A stretch of 64,000 nucleotides of DNA, taken from positions 1-64,000 of the forward strand of contig VMSZ01000034.1 of NCBI GenBank assembly GCA_013791885.1, in the 5' to 3' direction. Positions 1 to 7,665 of the stretch are shown here, in pieces. Below the pieces are notes generated by a model. The model was not told where the DNA came from. It worked only from the letters and a program-made list of their open reading frames with translations, and searched no databases. Source of the stretch: Sulfurimonas sp. (GTDB taxonomy: Bacteria; Campylobacterota; Campylobacteria; Campylobacterales; Sulfurimonadaceae). Each line of letters begins with the position of its first letter. Position 1 is the stretch's first letter. A program made the position numbers and the translations under genes.

Positions 1-121
1 GAGACCGCCAAGTTTTTACCACATGGCGGCTTATCCGAAAATCATAGAGAATTATCAAGTTGCCGATGCCATCATGACACTTGGCAGCCTTAATATCATA
101 GCGGGAGAGATGGATCGATGA
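1..121 (+). CDS. nuoD: NADH-quinone oxidoreductase subunit D (3' end only)
   Basis: The reading frame starting at base 2 gives the last 39 residues of NuoD, including RPPSFYHMAAYPKI and ending LGSLNIIAGEMDR. This is the canonical C-terminus of the 49-kDa subunit, which helps form the quinone site of complex I. The rest of the gene lies upstream of the window. The TGA stop overlaps the ATG of nuoE in an ATGA, the first of ten overlapping junctions in this operon. The short fragment is diagnostic because the RPPSFYHM stretch is strongly conserved. Confidence 0.93.
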   Translation, partial: RPPSFYHMAAYPKIIENYQVADAIMTLGSLNIIAGEMDR

Positions 122-555
122 ATTTCATATTTACAGAAGAAAATCTGATAAAAATAGAAGCACTTAAACTGCGTTATCCTAGCCCGCAAGCGCTTTGTCT
201 TCCTTGTCTTTGGATGGCACAGCATCAAGAGGGGTACATTAGCATAAACGCCATTGATGCTATCAGTGAAACTCTGGGCATAGCGCCTATGGAAGTCTAC
301 AGAGTCGCAACTTTTTACACTATGTTTCATCTGGAACCTCAAGAAAAACTCAATGTTCAGGTTTGTAAAACGCTCTCATGTAAACTTTGCGGAAGCGACG
401 CAATTTTGGAGCATCTTAAAAACAAAGAAGTGAACATCATCCATACAGAGTGCCTGGGTTCTTGTGGAACTGCTCCCGTTATGCAGATAAATGATACCTT
501 TTACGAGAACCTCACCCCGGAAAAAGTGGACGCAATTTTGAAGGAGCTTTTATGA
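118..555 (+). CDS. nuoE: NADH-quinone oxidoreductase subunit E
   Basis: This is the 24-kDa-type thioredoxin-fold subunit of the NADH-oxidising arm of complex I. It binds the 2Fe-2S cluster N1a. The four ligands are visible as C83 and C88 in VCKTLSC and C112 and C116 in ECLGSCG, the normal CxxxxC...CxxxC arrangement. The 145-residue length fits the family. The ATG overlaps the nuoD stop and the TGA overlaps the nuoF ATG, so translation is probably coupled. Many Campylobacterota complexes lack NuoE and NuoF and carry other small subunits in their place, so the presence of EFG marks this as an NADH-type (or modified) version. Confidence 0.95.
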   Translation: MNFIFTEENLIKIEALKLRYPSPQALCLPCLWMAQHQEGYISINAIDAISETLGIAPMEVYRVATFYTMFHLEPQEKLNVQVCKTLSCKLCGSDAILEHLKNKEVNIIHTECLGSCGTAPVMQINDTFYENLTPEKVDAILKELL

Positions 556-1781
556 GAGAGTGTAAAATTGTCTCAAAAAAATTCGAAATTGAGAATGCGC
601 ATACCCTCGCTGTTGCAAAAAAACATGGAGCGTATGCGAGTCTAGAAAAACTTAAAGAGTATTCACCGCTTGAGATCATAAACATCATTCAAGAGAGCAA
701 GTTACGGGGTAAAGGCGGCGGCGGCGCTTCTGCCGCAGAAAAGTGGGCTTTAATGCCTCAGACAGGTGACAAGCCTTCGTTTTTGGTTGTAAACTGTGAT
801 GAGAGCGAACCGGGAACTTTTAAAGACAGACAAATCATTAGCAAAGATCCGCACTTGCTTCTAGAAGGGATTTTACTCACCTGTTATGCCATTAAAGCAA
901 AACATGCCTATATCTACATTCGCGGAGAGTATTTCCAGTTTCAAAAAATCCTTCAAGCGGCAATTGACGAAGCCTATGCAGAGGGACTTTTAACTGAGTG
1001 CGATATCACTATCCACCGTGGAGCAGGCGCTTACATCTGCGGAGAAAAATCAGCACTTTTAGAATCCATGGAAGGTAAACGCGGCCATCCAAGACTTAAA
1101 CCAAAACAAAAAGAGCCTGAGTGGTTTTTCAACAACCCTGCTCTTGTTAATAACGTAGAAACCATCGCTTCCGTTCCTTTTATTGTCCAAAACGGTGCTG
1201 AAGTTTATAAGGCTTTTGGAACTAAACAAAGCCCCGGAACGCTTCTTTTTGCTATGAGCGGTCATGTAGAGCGACCCGGTGTGTATGAGGCTGAATTTGG
1301 AACGTCCATGATGGAGTACATCAACCATTTTGGCGGCGGTATTAAAAATGGGAAAAAACTCAAAGCAGTCATTCCGGGAGGTGTCTCTTGCGGTGTCTTG
1401 ACTGCTAAAGAGTGTGAAAATCTCACGCTTGACTATGAAGCGCTTCGTCATATTGGAAGCTCCCTTGGAACCGGCGGCATGATAATTATGGATGAAGACA
1501 CAGACATGATAGAAGCGCTCAAAAACATTTTGGAGTTTTACCATGAAGAGTCATGCGGACAGTGTACACCGTGCCGTGAGGGAACGGGCTGGAGTGATAA
1601 GCTTGTCGCAAAAATCTTGGACAAACGCGGTACAAAAGAAGACATTGACAAACTGCTTGAGATTGCCGACACTATGGACGGAAAAACCATCTGCGTTTTT
1701 GCCCCGTCTGTGTCGATTGTCATCGTCTCTTTTATTAGTAAATTTAGAGATGAATTTGAGGCGGCTTTATGCGTGAAATGA
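552..1781 (+). CDS. nuoF: NADH-quinone oxidoreductase subunit F, with altered glycine-rich loop
   Basis: This is the 51-kDa-type subunit that normally binds FMN, NADH and 4Fe-4S cluster N3. Cluster ligands are present at C335, C338 and C341 in SCGQCTPCREGTGW and C381 in TICVF. NCDESEPGTFKDR (81-93) and RGAGAYICGE are family motifs. The oddity is residues 52-65, RGKGGGGASAAEKW, where most NuoF proteins have RGRGGAGFPTGLKW, so the GAGFPTG part of the nucleotide loop is replaced. The usual CGEETALL also reads CGEKSALL. Length (409) is normal. It starts in an ATGA overlap with nuoE. It belongs to this family, but whether it still uses NADH is open. Confidence 0.93.
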   Translation: MRECKIVSKKFEIENAHTLAVAKKHGAYASLEKLKEYSPLEIINIIQESKLRGKGGGGASAAEKWALMPQTGDKPSFLVVNCDESEPGTFKDRQIISKDPHLLLEGILLTCYAIKAKHAYIYIRGEYFQFQKILQAAIDEAYAEGLLTECDITIHRGAGAYICGEKSALLESMEGKRGHPRLKPKQKEPEWFFNNPALVNNVETIASVPFIVQNGAEVYKAFGTKQSPGTLLFAMSGHVERPGVYEAEFGTSMMEYINHFGGGIKNGKKLKAVIPGGVSCGVLTAKECENLTLDYEALRHIGSSLGTGGMIIMDEDTDMIEALKNILEFYHEESCGQCTPCREGTGWSDKLVAKILDKRGTKEDIDKLLEIADTMDGKTICVFAPSVSIVIVSFISKFRDEFEAALCVK

Positions 1782-3142
1782 TAGATATAATCGTTGATTC
1801 AAAAACCTACAAAGCACAAAACGGCTCTTTGCTTATTGACCTGCTTATAAGAGAAAAAATCAAAGTTCCCTACTTTTGCTACCATGAGTCTTTAGGGGCT
1901 GATGGGAATTGCCGTATGTGTATGGTCGAAATCGAGGGACAAAAACGCCCGCAAATTGCTTGTGATACCCTTATAAAACCAAATATGCAGGTTCGCTCCA
2001 ACAGTGAAAATATCTGTAAGGTTAGAACTGATATTTTAGAATTAGAGCTTATAAACCATCCTGTGGATTGTCCTACCTGTGATCAGGCCGGGGAGTGTTC
2101 TTTGCAAGATTTCTACATGGATTACGGGCTTCATAATACTAAAATAACCATACAAGAGAAAGTAAAACACGCTAAACATGTTGACCTTGGCTCCAATGTT
2201 ATGCTTGACCAGGAGCGCTGCGTTTTATGTGCAAGATGCACCCGCTTTACAGACAAAATAACCCACACGCATGAGCTTGGAATCATCGGCCGTGGGGATG
2301 AGGCAAAGGTAAGTACAATGCCCGGACGTAAACTGGACAATCCTTATGCTATGAACGTGGTAGATTTATGCCCAGTTGGAGCTTTGACGAGTAAAGACTT
2401 CCGTTTTCATCAACGAGTTTGGTTCTTACAAACAAGCAACTCAGTCTGTCATGGCTGTGCAAAGGGGTGTAATATTTACATCGACCACAATAAAATGAAG
2501 TATCAGGATGATGTAATTTACAGATTCAGACCACGAAGAAATGATGCAGTTAACGGCTTTTTTATCTGTGACGAGGGACGGTTGAGCTATAAAGATTTGC
2601 AAGAAAACCGTCAAGAATCAATCCTCCTTTATGAGGAAGAAACGCAAGAGAACAAGGCTCTTCAAGAGCTTAAAAATCTTATAGAAAATTATAAAGAGAA
2701 GATTACACTCATCGTGGATGCAAATCTTTTCACCGATGAGATTGAGGCGCTTGTGGCATTTGCAAAAAGCATCAGTGCAACCCTCTATTCTCCTCTGGAA
2801 ATTTATAAAGACGAAAATTTTAAAGACGATATGCTCAAAAGTGCAAACAGAGCTGCAAATTACAAAACTATAGAAAATCTGAACATCAACACAACCCTGC
2901 CGACAAAAAATGCTCTTGTAATAAACTTTAACCATCCGCTTGATTTTGAAGCAGATGTGCAGATAAATTTTACAACGCACAAGAGGGGAAAAAATAGACT
3001 TACTTTTCCAATAGCTGCGTTTAGCGAAAACGCAGGGCATCTGACAAACGAGGACTCCATTATGCAAGAGTGCCAAAAAGCGGTCTTTAAAAACAATCCG
3101 GCTCCTACTATAGTTGAGTGGCTTCAAAAGGTTCGCTCATGA
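1778..3142 (+). CDS. nuoG: NADH-quinone oxidoreductase subunit G, short form
   Basis: This is the iron-sulfur subunit of the electron-input arm. All N-terminal clusters are visible: 2Fe-2S ligands C34, C45, C48, C62; H94, C98, C101, C107 (HxxxCxxC motif); C148, C151, C154, C198; and an extra N7-type set C224, C227, C231, C264. At 454 residues it is roughly half the usual length. After about residue 270 little of the molybdopterin-type fold remains, although a short tail with AGHLTNEDS persists. I chose the ATG at 1778 because it makes an ATGA overlap with nuoF; an ATG at 1769 would add three residues. The downstream nuoH ATGA overlap shows the gene is intact and not frameshifted at its end. 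Confidence 0.92.
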   Translation: MIDIIVDSKTYKAQNGSLLIDLLIREKIKVPYFCYHESLGADGNCRMCMVEIEGQKRPQIACDTLIKPNMQVRSNSENICKVRTDILELELINHPVDCPTCDQAGECSLQDFYMDYGLHNTKITIQEKVKHAKHVDLGSNVMLDQERCVLCARCTRFTDKITHTHELGIIGRGDEAKVSTMPGRKLDNPYAMNVVDLCPVGALTSKDFRFHQRVWFLQTSNSVCHGCAKGCNIYIDHNKMKYQDDVIYRFRPRRNDAVNGFFICDEGRLSYKDLQENRQESILLYEEETQENKALQELKNLIENYKEKITLIVDANLFTDEIEALVAFAKSISATLYSPLEIYKDENFKDDMLKSANRAANYKTIENLNINTTLPTKNALVINFNHPLDFEADVQINFTTHKRGKNRLTFPIAAFSENAGHLTNEDSIMQECQKAVFKNNPAPTIVEWLQKVRS

Positions 3143-4434
3143 CACTTGCAGCCATACTCGCGGCCGTCATCTCTTTTGCGCTTGGAGCGCTTTTAGCACT
3201 TTTAACCATCCCGGTTTTAGTATGGCTTGAGCGCCGTGTTGCAGGGCTTGTTCAAGACAGACTCGGACCAAACCGTACAAACATCGGCGGTTTTCGTCTT
3301 GGAGGAGTGGTTCAGTCCTTTGCAGATGTTGTCAAACTGCTGCTTAAAGAAGAGTATTATCCTTCACATATAAAAAATGGAAAATGGCTCTTTATGCTCG
3401 CACCGATCATCACCTTTGCCGCAGCTCTTTTGGCGTTTATGGCGATTCCTTTTGCAGACACGCTTATTATAAACAACGAGAGTCTGAGAATTCAACCGCT
3501 GCCTATTGATTTTGGAGTATTTTGGTATTTGGCCATCAGTTCCATCGGCGTTTTAGGCGTTATTTTTGGCGGCTGGCTCTCTCATAACAAATATTCACTT
3601 TTAGGTGCGGCGCGCGCCGGTTCTATGGTCGTGAGTTATGAGCTGCCTTTGGGCTTGAGTATTTTAGCTTTTATCATTACCTACGATACTATTGATTTTA
3701 ATGCCATGGTCGCTTGGCAGAGCGGCACTTTTTTTGGCTTTTTACCTGCATGGGGTATTTTGGTTCAGCCTCTTGCCTCCATCATTCTCATCGTCGCACT
3801 CTTTGCAGAGACAAACCGCAACCCTTTTACGGTTGCAGAGGGAGAGAGTGAAATAGTCGCAGGTTTTATGACAGAGTACACCGCCATGAAATTTGCCATG
3901 TACTTTATGGGCGAGTATGTCGCCATGAACACGGCGAGTGCGGTTATTATTACCATGATTTTTGGCGGTTATCAGATTCCATGGGTTTCTACGCAAATGC
4001 TTCTTGAAAATTTTTCAACTTTTTCCATCACCCTTATGATAATCGTGCCTGTTATTGTTAGCGTTTTAGTGAGATGGATGCAAAAAAACAACAGAGTACG
4101 ACCGAGCGTTTCAACGGATGGCGGAAGAAATTTTGAGACGAAGGTTTTAACTCTTGCAATGATTGGCATGACTCTTGTAGTCGAGGCTATTTTAATCTAT
4201 CTTGTTTTTTTAGCTGAGAGTTCACTTGCCAACTCCATCACTGTGGCACTTTTTCAAGTTGTCGTTTTTGTTGTGAAACTTATGATTTTCAACATCTTTT
4301 TTATTCTTATAAGATGGACTGTTCCTCGATTTCGCTACGATCAAGTCCAGCATTTGGGATGGTACTATCTGCTTCCCTTAGCACTTATCAACATCTTTAT
4401 CACAGCCCTTGTAGTTGTAGGAGTTTCTTTATGA
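3139..4434 (+). CDS. nuoH: NADH-quinone oxidoreductase subunit H, extended
   Basis: This membrane subunit forms part of the quinone channel linking the peripheral arm to the pumping subunits. WLERRVAGLVQDRLGPNR and ETNRNPF with the acidic stretch EGESEIVAGF are family signatures; the usual NPFD is NPFT here. With 431 residues it is about 100 longer than typical bacterial NuoH. The surplus lies in the C-terminal third, including a hydrophilic loop near KNNRVRPSVSTDGG between membrane segments. The ATG at 3139 sits in an ATGA overlap with the nuoG stop, so I prefer it to an in-frame ATG at 3118. Confidence 0.93.
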   Translation: MTLAAILAAVISFALGALLALLTIPVLVWLERRVAGLVQDRLGPNRTNIGGFRLGGVVQSFADVVKLLLKEEYYPSHIKNGKWLFMLAPIITFAAALLAFMAIPFADTLIINNESLRIQPLPIDFGVFWYLAISSIGVLGVIFGGWLSHNKYSLLGAARAGSMVVSYELPLGLSILAFIITYDTIDFNAMVAWQSGTFFGFLPAWGILVQPLASIILIVALFAETNRNPFTVAEGESEIVAGFMTEYTAMKFAMYFMGEYVAMNTASAVIITMIFGGYQIPWVSTQMLLENFSTFSITLMIIVPVIVSVLVRWMQKNNRVRPSVSTDGGRNFETKVLTLAMIGMTLVVEAILIYLVFLAESSLANSITVALFQVVVFVVKLMIFNIFFILIRWTVPRFRYDQVQHLGWYYLLPLALINIFITALVVVGVSL

Positions 4435-4985
4435 GCCAAAAAACGCGTGAGAGTAGCATAACCAGCGACCGTATAAAAGTCATACCAAGATACGGCAGCA
4501 GTTTGAAAGACAAACTCTATCTGCCGGCCATATATGAAGGTGTCAAAGTCACCTTTAAACATCTCTTCACCAACCTCAACGACTCAAATGCCATCGACAC
4601 GCTCGAATACCCGGAGGAGCAGCCCACAGACATCACTTCGCGCTATCGCGGGCTTCACCGCTTAACTCACAGAGCAGATGATTCTATTGCCTGCGTTGCC
4701 TGTTTTATGTGTGCGACAGCCTGCCCGTCTAACTGTATCTTTATCGAAGCAACCCAAAGAGAAGACGGGCATGATGAGAAGATGCCAAAGAGCTTTTTTA
4801 TAGATACTCTTGAGTGCATTTTTTGCGGCTACTGCGTGGAAGCCTGTCCTTGCGATGCTATCCGCATGGATACGGGTATTTTTTCACTTACGGGAAACAA
4901 ACGAGAAGATTTTGTACTGAACAAAGAGCAGCTTTTAGCAAATAAAGGCGCTTTTGGAGAGGAGGTAAGTTGTGCTAGAAATTAG
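4431..4985 (+). CDS. nuoI: NADH-quinone oxidoreductase subunit I
   Basis: This is the ferredoxin-like subunit carrying clusters N6a and N6b, which pass electrons towards the quinone. Two CxxCxxCxxxCP motifs are clear: C88, C91, C94, C98 and C129, C132, C135, C139. The ATG at 4431 gives an ATGA overlap with nuoH and 184 residues. An upstream in-frame ATG at 4314 lies inside nuoH and is unlikely. The 3' end overlaps nuoJ by 14 bases. Confidence 0.95.
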   Translation: MSQKTRESSITSDRIKVIPRYGSSLKDKLYLPAIYEGVKVTFKHLFTNLNDSNAIDTLEYPEEQPTDITSRYRGLHRLTHRADDSIACVACFMCATACPSNCIFIEATQREDGHDEKMPKSFFIDTLECIFCGYCVEACPCDAIRMDTGIFSLTGNKREDFVLNKEQLLANKGAFGEEVSCARN

Positions 4986-5484
4986 TATCTTTTTTATTTT
5001 GGCTGCGTTTATGCTCGGCGGCAGTATTGCCATGATTACTAACAAACAGACACTCTTCAGTGCTTTTGGTTTTTTAGTAGCGATGATAGGACTTGCAGGA
5101 ATGTTTGCCCTTCTTGAGAGCAGATTTTTGGCTCTTGCACAAATTATGGTCTCCGTTGGAGCGGTTGTAGTCTTAAGTATGCTCACAATTTTAACCATTA
5201 ATGCCAAAGAGGAGAATCTACCCAAAGAACCGCACAAATACAAATGGATATTTTTTACCTCTGTTTTGGTTTTACCTTTTACTTTTTTACTCTATAAAAC
5301 ACTCACACTGCTTCCTCAAAGCTTCAGCACTATGGAGACAATCACTTCTAAGGTGGTCGGAAAGGCTCTCTTTAGCGAATGGGTTTTACCTTTTGAGATT
5401 ATCTCTATTTTACTTTTATCTGCTATGGTCGGCGCAATTGTTATTGCTAGAAAAGAGATTGTAAAAAAAGAGGAGCACTCATGA
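4972..5484 (+). CDS. nuoJ: NADH-quinone oxidoreductase subunit J
   Basis: This is a membrane subunit of the proton-pumping arm, 170 residues with about five hydrophobic helices. QIMVSVGAVVVLSMLTILT matches the conserved TM3 region of NuoJ. The start codon is GTG, preceded by a strong GGAGAGGAGG ribosome site a few bases upstream, which fixes the start inside the 3' end of nuoI. The stop overlaps the nuoK ATG (ATGA). Confidence 0.92.
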   Translation: MLEISIFFILAAFMLGGSIAMITNKQTLFSAFGFLVAMIGLAGMFALLESRFLALAQIMVSVGAVVVLSMLTILTINAKEENLPKEPHKYKWIFFTSVLVLPFTFLLYKTLTLLPQSFSTMETITSKVVGKALFSEWVLPFEIISILLLSAMVGAIVIARKEIVKKEEHS

Positions 5485-5795
5485 CTCCGAATATGTTTTT
5501 CCTTTTAACGTCACTGCTTTTTAGTATAGGTCTTGTCGGTCTCGTCAGCAGAAGAAATCTTTTTGTAGTCTACATGTCAGTCGAGTTGATGTTGAGCTCT
5601 ATCAACCTTTTACTGGCTACCTTGTCTAAAATCTTAGGTGACGCAAGCGGTTCGGTAATTGCACTTCTCATGATAGCCGTCATCGCTGCGGAGGCGGCTC
5701 TGTTTTTAGCGATGATTATTCATCTCTACAGAGCAAAAAAAAGTGTGGACAGTGACAGTTTTACTGCACTCAAAGGGGTGAAAGTTCATGATTAG
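5481..5795 (+). CDS. nuoK: NADH-quinone oxidoreductase subunit K
   Basis: This is a small three-helix membrane subunit (104 residues), homologous to MrpC-type antiporter subunits. SVELMLSSINLLL carries the conserved glutamate of helix 2, and AAEAALFLAM the second conserved glutamate. Both are implicated in proton transfer in the family. It starts in an ATGA overlap with nuoJ and overlaps nuoL by 8 bases. Confidence 0.95.
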   Translation: MTPNMFFLLTSLLFSIGLVGLVSRRNLFVVYMSVELMLSSINLLLATLSKILGDASGSVIALLMIAVIAAEAALFLAMIIHLYRAKKSVDSDSFTALKGVKVHD

Positions 5796-7665
5796 CTTTA
5801 TAGTTTTACTGCCGTTTTTATCGGCTGCGTTAATGTCTGTGGTTTATCTGAGCAATACAAACACTAAACACTATGCTTTTTACACAACAGTGGGCATAGG
5901 TGCGCCTGTTCTAAGCACTCTTTTATCGTTTATGACCGGGTACGAACTTCTTAGCGGCTCCGACACAGTCCGTTCCACCCTTTTTGAGTGGGTAAATATA
6001 GGCGACTTTAACATCTCTGTCGCGTTTATGGCCGACAGACTCTCTGTTGTGATGCTCTCCTTTATAACACTCATAGGAACGCTCATTCATATCTACGCGG
6101 CTGGGTACATGAAAGACGACCCAGCTTACGGGAAATTTTTCAGCTACTTCAACCTCTTTATGGGAAGCATGCTGCTTTTAGTTTTAGCGGATAATCCTAT
6201 TATGATGTTTATCGGTTGGGAACTGGTTGGTCTCTGCTCTTACCTGCTTATCGGTTTTTATCATAAAGAGTCTGCAAACATAAGCGCGGCAAATAAGGCC
6301 TTTATTCTTAACCGTATCGGTGACTTTGGTTTTATTATGGGGATTTCGCTTTTATTTGTCTCACTCGAAGGAAGCGGTTTTACATTTGAGACGATTGAGA
6401 CCAATATTCACCTCATCGACCATGACACACTGAGTCTTATTGGTCTGCTGCTTTTTGTGGGCGCTATGGGAAAATCGGCGCAAATTCCTCTGTATGTCTG
6501 GTTACCGGACGCCATGGCGGGGCCTACTCCTGTTTCGGCTTTGATTCACGCCGCGACAATGGTTACAGCCGGTGTTTACATGGTGGCAAGATACAGCTTT
6601 TTATATGTCGAGATTCCTGACATCGGGCTTTTCATTGCCTCCATTGGAGCTGGGTCTGCTCTTTTTGCGGCGATAATCGCCTCCTATCAGAACGACATCA
6701 AAAAAATACTTGCCTACTCTACCATGAGCCAGCTCGGTTATATGTTTATAGCTGTCGGCCTGGGCGCTTATGGCAGCGGAATCTTTCATGTCTTTACCCA
6801 CGCTTTTTTTAAAGCACTTCTTTTTATGGGAGCCGGAGCGGTGATTATTGCCCTGCATCATGAGCAGAATATTTTTAAGATGGGTGGACTCAAACGTGAG
6901 CTAAAACTTGTTTACATCACAATGTTTATTGCCACCTTAGCCATCAGCGGTATTCCTCCCTTTGCAGGCTTTTTCTCCAAAGACGCCATCTTAGTCGCTG
7001 CGTTTGCCTCTGAGCACTATTTCATTTGGGGAGTGGGTTCTTTGACAGCTATGCTCACTGCGTTTTATATGTTCAGGCTGCTTTTCACTGTTTTTCATGC
7101 AGAAGCAAGCGAAATTAAAAAACTGCATGCACTGCCAAAATCTATGACCTACCCTTTGGTTTTCTTGGCATTTGGAAGTGCAACAGCCGGTTTTCTCGGT
7201 CTAAACGCAGCCTATGGCGGCAGCTCATGGATAAACAATTTTTTAGCCCTTCCAGAGTCCGAACTTCATTTGGCTCACAGCACGGAGTATATGCTAGGAG
7301 CACTGAATGTTTTACTTGCTTTTTTGGGAATGGGACTCGCATACAAAATGTTTGCAAAAAATATGCGCGAAGTTCAAGCGGACACATTTATGAAAAAGCT
7401 CGTAATCAACAAATTTTACATTGATGAGATATATGCGTTTTTCGCGCTTAAACCACTCCTTGTATTAAGCAGATTTATTGCAAATGTTATAGACCCAAAA
7501 ATCTTTGACGGTTTTATCAACCTCAGCGTTTTAGGTTATACAAGAGCGGCATTTCTTTTTGCTAAACTCCAAAACTCCAAGGTAAGATACTATGCACTTT
7601 ATATACTTGCGGGCATTTCTGCAATCTCTTACTATATGCTTTTTAAATTAGGAGTTCTCTCATGA
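5788..7665 (+). CDS. nuoL: NADH-quinone oxidoreductase subunit L
   Basis: This is the distal antiporter-like proton-pumping subunit, 625 residues and normal length. Core motifs include GWELVGLCSYLLIGFYH with the conserved glutamate, KSAQIPLYVWLPDAMAGPTPVSALIHAATMV in the discontinuous helix region (lysine and histidines), and KKILAYSTMSQLGYM. The C-terminal part after about residue 500 contains the amphipathic lateral helix and last membrane helix typical of NuoL. It overlaps nuoK by 8 bases and nuoM by 4 (ATGA). Confidence 0.95.
   Translation: MISFIVLLPFLSAALMSVVYLSNTNTKHYAFYTTVGIGAPVLSTLLSFMTGYELLSGSDTVRSTLFEWVNIGDFNISVAFMADRLSVVMLSFITLIGTLIHIYAAGYMKDDPAYGKFFSYFNLFMGSMLLLVLADNPIMMFIGWELVGLCSYLLIGFYHKESANISAANKAFILNRIGDFGFIMGISLLFVSLEGSGFTFETIETNIHLIDHDTLSLIGLLLFVGAMGKSAQIPLYVWLPDAMAGPTPVSALIHAATMVTAGVYMVARYSFLYVEIPDIGLFIASIGAGSALFAAIIASYQNDIKKILAYSTMSQLGYMFIAVGLGAYGSGIFHVFTHAFFKALLFMGAGAVIIALHHEQNIFKMGGLKRELKLVYITMFIATLAISGIPPFAGFFSKDAILVAAFASEHYFIWGVGSLTAMLTAFYMFRLLFTVFHAEASEIKKLHALPKSMTYPLVFLAFGSATAGFLGLNAAYGGSSWINNFLALPESELHLAHSTEYMLGALNVLLAFLGMGLAYKMFAKNMREVQADTFMKKLVINKFYIDEIYAFFALKPLLVLSRFIANVIDPKIFDGFINLSVLGYTRAAFLFAKLQNSKVRYYALYILAGISAISYYMLFKLGVLS

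Noticed and set aside
1059-1544. 161-codon frame antisense to nuoF
   Set aside because: Shadow of a conserved gene; no promoter or ribosome site and no recognisable domain.
2618-3127. 169-codon frame antisense to the nuoG tail
   Set aside because: Considered because nuoG is short, but it is rich in random Cys, Phe and Ile and has no domain; nuoG stays in frame to the nuoH overlap.
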